From Volvox africanus (taxonomy: Eukaryota > Chlorophyta > Chlorophyceae > Chlamydomonadales > Volvocaceae), in NCBI GenBank assembly GCA_030268105.1, contig BSDZ01000011.1, positions 4,737,001 to 4,801,000 on the forward strand: 64,000 nt of DNA, in the 5' to 3' direction. Below, one piece after another: positions 49,117 through 64,000 of this stretch. The first letter of the stretch is position 1; each line of letters begins with the position of its first letter. The position numbers were made by a program, and so were the translations under genes. The notes beneath the pieces were generated by a model. That model ran no database searches and was not told the origin of the DNA. It saw only the letters and a list, made by a program, of their open reading frames with translations.

Positions 49117-52100
49117 TTCTCTGGATCAGGATGAAGTTTACTCAATTATGGGTATGAAAATGTTTTGCGCGGCTTAGGGAAAGATCCATGGGACACTCGT
49201 CCGGCGATGGCCAACGATAGCGGATCTGGCCTCGCGATACATACTGAAATGCTGTTAATAAATGAAAATACGCTATAACCGTTGGATTCTTTGCTATACT
49301 GCATTACAAAAATCTAACCTCGATGCGCAAGGGGTATGCAGTTATGTATTTAAGATTTCTCAGGAAACAGCGTTTAAGCGCAAATTGTGAGCCAACCTTC
49401 CATATGGACCTTGAAACTTGAATTACTTCTTGTCTTATCATGATGATAGTTTACTATAACAGCTAAGCGATTTCGCAAACCACCGAGAAGACGATGCCCA
49501 GAGTGCGTTGATTCTCCCTTTTATAAATGTGAGCATTTGTGTTTTTTGGTACCATACGCTGAAACGTAGCCTATGCGGAGCAGTCTTGACAAATGGGACA
49601 ACCCTTCCATGGAAAAAAGGAAAGGTTATTATGATTCTTTGAAAACTGTATAAAGAAAGTTTATATCATTTTCGGACTTGGCAGGAAAAATCATTTGCAC
49701 ACGAAAACGTGAGATCAGATGTCAATCGTATTCTTCCGTCCACAGAATAGTCTATGAGTTTGGGATTTAATCTAAACTTATGCAGGAGTCATATGGCTCT
49801 GACGATGTCATTGTTCGTAGCTCTCACGGTTTTCCTGGGGTAAAGCGAGAGCCTTGCAAATAGTATTGATATGCGCCTTCAGTGAGCCGTGCTCGCTGAC
49901 CTCTTTAGTAAAAGGCGAAAGAGATGTAAGTTCCGTGAACGGCTCAGCGCTGAAATCTACGCGTGGCCAAGCGGGACCCCTAGGCTGCAAGCTGTGCCAT
50001 TCCGCTATCCTGACTCCGATGGTGCGTCAGACATGAACCACGGGCTACAGCCACTGACCTGGCCAAGCCCATGAGGGCCCATAAAAAAGGAATTGCAGTT
50101 ACGTAGAGTAAATATAAGATAACAAAGCAACATACATGGCATGACACAAAGATTACCGACACGGTTTTTTATCTTTTAAGTCCCGCTCTTATACAGCAGG
50201 AAGCAATGCATGCATGTAGTTTTCCTCAGTCTGTCAGGAGCTATCATTTCTTCAATTAGCGCGCCTATTTCGATTCATCCCGCCACCGCTTTTCCACCAT
50301 TACCGCTACTGCCACCACCACGAGAAGCTGAAAAGTACTCCCCCCCAGGTCGTGAGAAGGTTTTCTGCGTCGCAACACGCCGAGCACTACTGGACAACGT
50401 AAGCTCCTTGTAAGCACTGGACACACGGCTGCTTCCGACTCACCGTTGGCGGGTTAAGGAGCACACATTGATTACCTGGATTACCCGAGCGATTACCCTG
50501 AATTACCAGAGTTATCTGGTAGCGTTAACTGTAGCCTTTTAAGGTTTTAAGATGTATCCGTGAGGATATTTCCGAGGTCTTGCTGGGTTAAGGAAAAGCA
50601 GCTCCGTCTTAACAAGTTGTGAAGTGGTGGTGGTAGTTTTGGAGGGGGAAAGTGCCGGGGTTACAACAGCAGATGCCGTATTTCATCAAAAGGCGGACCG
50701 CAGCATGCCGTCGTCATCTTCATCTTCATCGTCGTCATCGTCGTTCTGAAGGATTCCTCGAGAAAACCTCAAAATTCATTGTGCTTCCTTGTCGAGGGGG
50801 TAACCTGTCTGACCAAGCTGACCGTGTCCCTGACCCTGACCCTAGGTACGGCAGAAAAAAACCCCGCACCCTGCCACAGAAAGTGGAAAAGGGCGGGGTA
50901 GGACGTTATCCTAAAAGAGGACCTCCGAAACCACGGAGACGGAGGCAGAGGCTCCTCCGCGCCTTCCGATAAGTAATTTGTTGATGATCTCCGAATGTAG
51001 CACCAATAGCCGTACACTTCAAGATCTCGTCTATTCGCCTTCCCGCTCCTTCCCCTTACAACCCATACACACAGCCACGCATACAGCAAATCGTGTCGTA
51101 CCACAACCGACATCCGACTAACACACTAACTCCCAGGTTGCCCAACTGATAACTGATTTCTCATCACGAGGGGGTTTGTACAGATACCTGCAGTATTTCA
51201 GCAGGATATAATCGTACAATTCTTTCAATCAATTCTTTCTATACACGATTCATTTCGTACAAGTGTACGGAGTCACACAGGAGGAGCAGCACGTACAAAT
51301 CAGCACTGTACACGACTTCCGTACATGCCGTAGGGAGATATAAACACAATGAACAAGAAATGGTGATCCAAATTCCAACTAACTCATCGCGCTGGATCTA
51401 GTCTGTAATTGTTGAGGCCAATGTTGTCGATGTGTTGTTAGGATGTCGCCGTGTTCCCCACAACAACCTCGATCCCGACCTAACCGCCAAAACGAACCGT
51501 CTCAAACTGTCCTAACCAAAAGAACCTAGTAAAGACCGCGTAAAATGATGTCTATGAAAAGTATTTATATTAAAGATTATCTGTTGTGACTGTTTTCCTT
51601 TCCCCCTTCCCGCTTCCTCCACCGCCCTCCCACTCCCTTTTCAAGACACGTGTCGTACACGTGTGTCAAAAGCATACGGACTAGTTCAGTGCGCGCAACC
51701 GAATCGGATCCTTACAACGGGTAAGAATTGACACGATGCCGCGCTGTACGTTAGCCGCAGTACTGTCACTGTCGTAAGAGTCCGAACGTTGTTTGCCTAA
51801 CACAGAATATATGAGTGAGAAGACCACAACATCGACCCACGGGTCCATCCAAGGACAGCAAGAAGAACCAAGGCTCGACATGCATCCAGCTACATCCGAA
51901 TCCACATCCACAACTTGCTACATCCAATCCCTCCGTCCGTGTACGGCAACTGTCACCTGCGATTTCACCCGCATTCCCTCATTTGCACTCTTAATTATAT
52001 TTCTTTGCGTACATTCGGCCCTTAATCCCTTACTCCTTATAATGTCGGTGGGCCCCCGGAACGATATTTGAAATCAACTTACGCGAATGTCGTACTCCGT

Positions 52101-52140
52101 ACGTACGACAGCAGCTTAAGGTAAGGCCTCATCTCTGTTC
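49117..52140. other. Intergenic region without a supported gene
   Basis: No family-level match is seen in 3 kb. Minus-strand frame 49808-49990 (VDFSAEPFTELTSLSPFTKE, HINTICKALALPQENRESYE) could be an exon. A plus-strand basic frame at 50652-50972 is Arg-rich and probably spurious. A GACCC palindrome is at 51833-51846. Confidence 0.45.

Positions 52141-64000
<11,860 letters not shown>

Noticed and set aside
50652..50972. Basic 106-codon plus-strand frame
   Set aside because: It is Arg-rich without motif, has no splice partners, and its composition follows local simple sequence.

Overview
The window is nuclear DNA from a eukaryote, most likely a chlorophycean green alga of the Chlamydomonas/Volvox group (Chlamydomonadales). 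The grounds are: genes made of many short exons joined by GT-AG introns, GC-rich coding exons set in AT-rich and microsatellite-rich non-coding DNA, Ala/Gly/Gln/Pro-rich protein insertions, interstitial copies of the TTTTAGGG telomere repeat (for example 55986-56011 and 20960-21060), a predicted chloroplast-targeted protein, and plant-type versions of several conserved proteins. Nothing prokaryotic (operons, Shine-Dalgarno sites, CRISPR) is present. The species cannot be named from the sequence alone.

Layout. Plus strand: the 3' part of a GPKOW/MOS2 splicing-factor gene (237-3459); a GT92-like glycosyltransferase gene (9711-14923) whose introns carry very long CCCT and GGGGGA arrays; a coiled-coil gene (about 16035-21431); a second coiled-coil gene with an IQ motif (from before 25950 to 32707); and a PAQR/adiponectin-receptor-like seven-helix receptor (33917-35981). 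Minus strand: an intronless low-complexity coiled-coil gene (6608-8287); a leucine-rich gene of unknown function lying between the two coiled-coil genes (22824-25025); translation factor eIF2D (39124-46396); a small chloroplast membrane protein (47694-49116); and the C-terminal half of an SHPRH-type SNF2/RING helicase-ubiquitin ligase (52141 to beyond 64000). A few short AT-richer reading frames (8621-9058, 25565-25804, 46715-47035, 49808-49990) are uncertain.

Exons were joined by hand, using splice consensus, preserved reading phase and similarity to known families. Most joins keep phase. Two do not (eIF2D between 43817 and 44516, SHPRH between 56411 and 57570), so a small exon is probably missing at each. 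The genes are independent housekeeping and signalling functions (splicing, translation initiation, DNA-damage ubiquitination, receptor, glycosylation); nothing suggests a co-regulated cluster.

The most unusual signals are not gene content. (1) The two introns flanking a 48-nt in-frame exon, which encodes the DLDE motif of the glycosyltransferase, carry opposite-polarity pyrimidine and purine arrays that could pair. (2) A dispersed element occurs only inside minus-strand introns, always in the same orientation, usually near the 3' splice site. (3) A short near-perfect palindrome around GACCC-N2-GGGTC recurs through unrelated genes, three times in one coding frame. (4) The words GTACG/CGTAC are very abundant on both strands. 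(5) Three introns appear to use GC donors.
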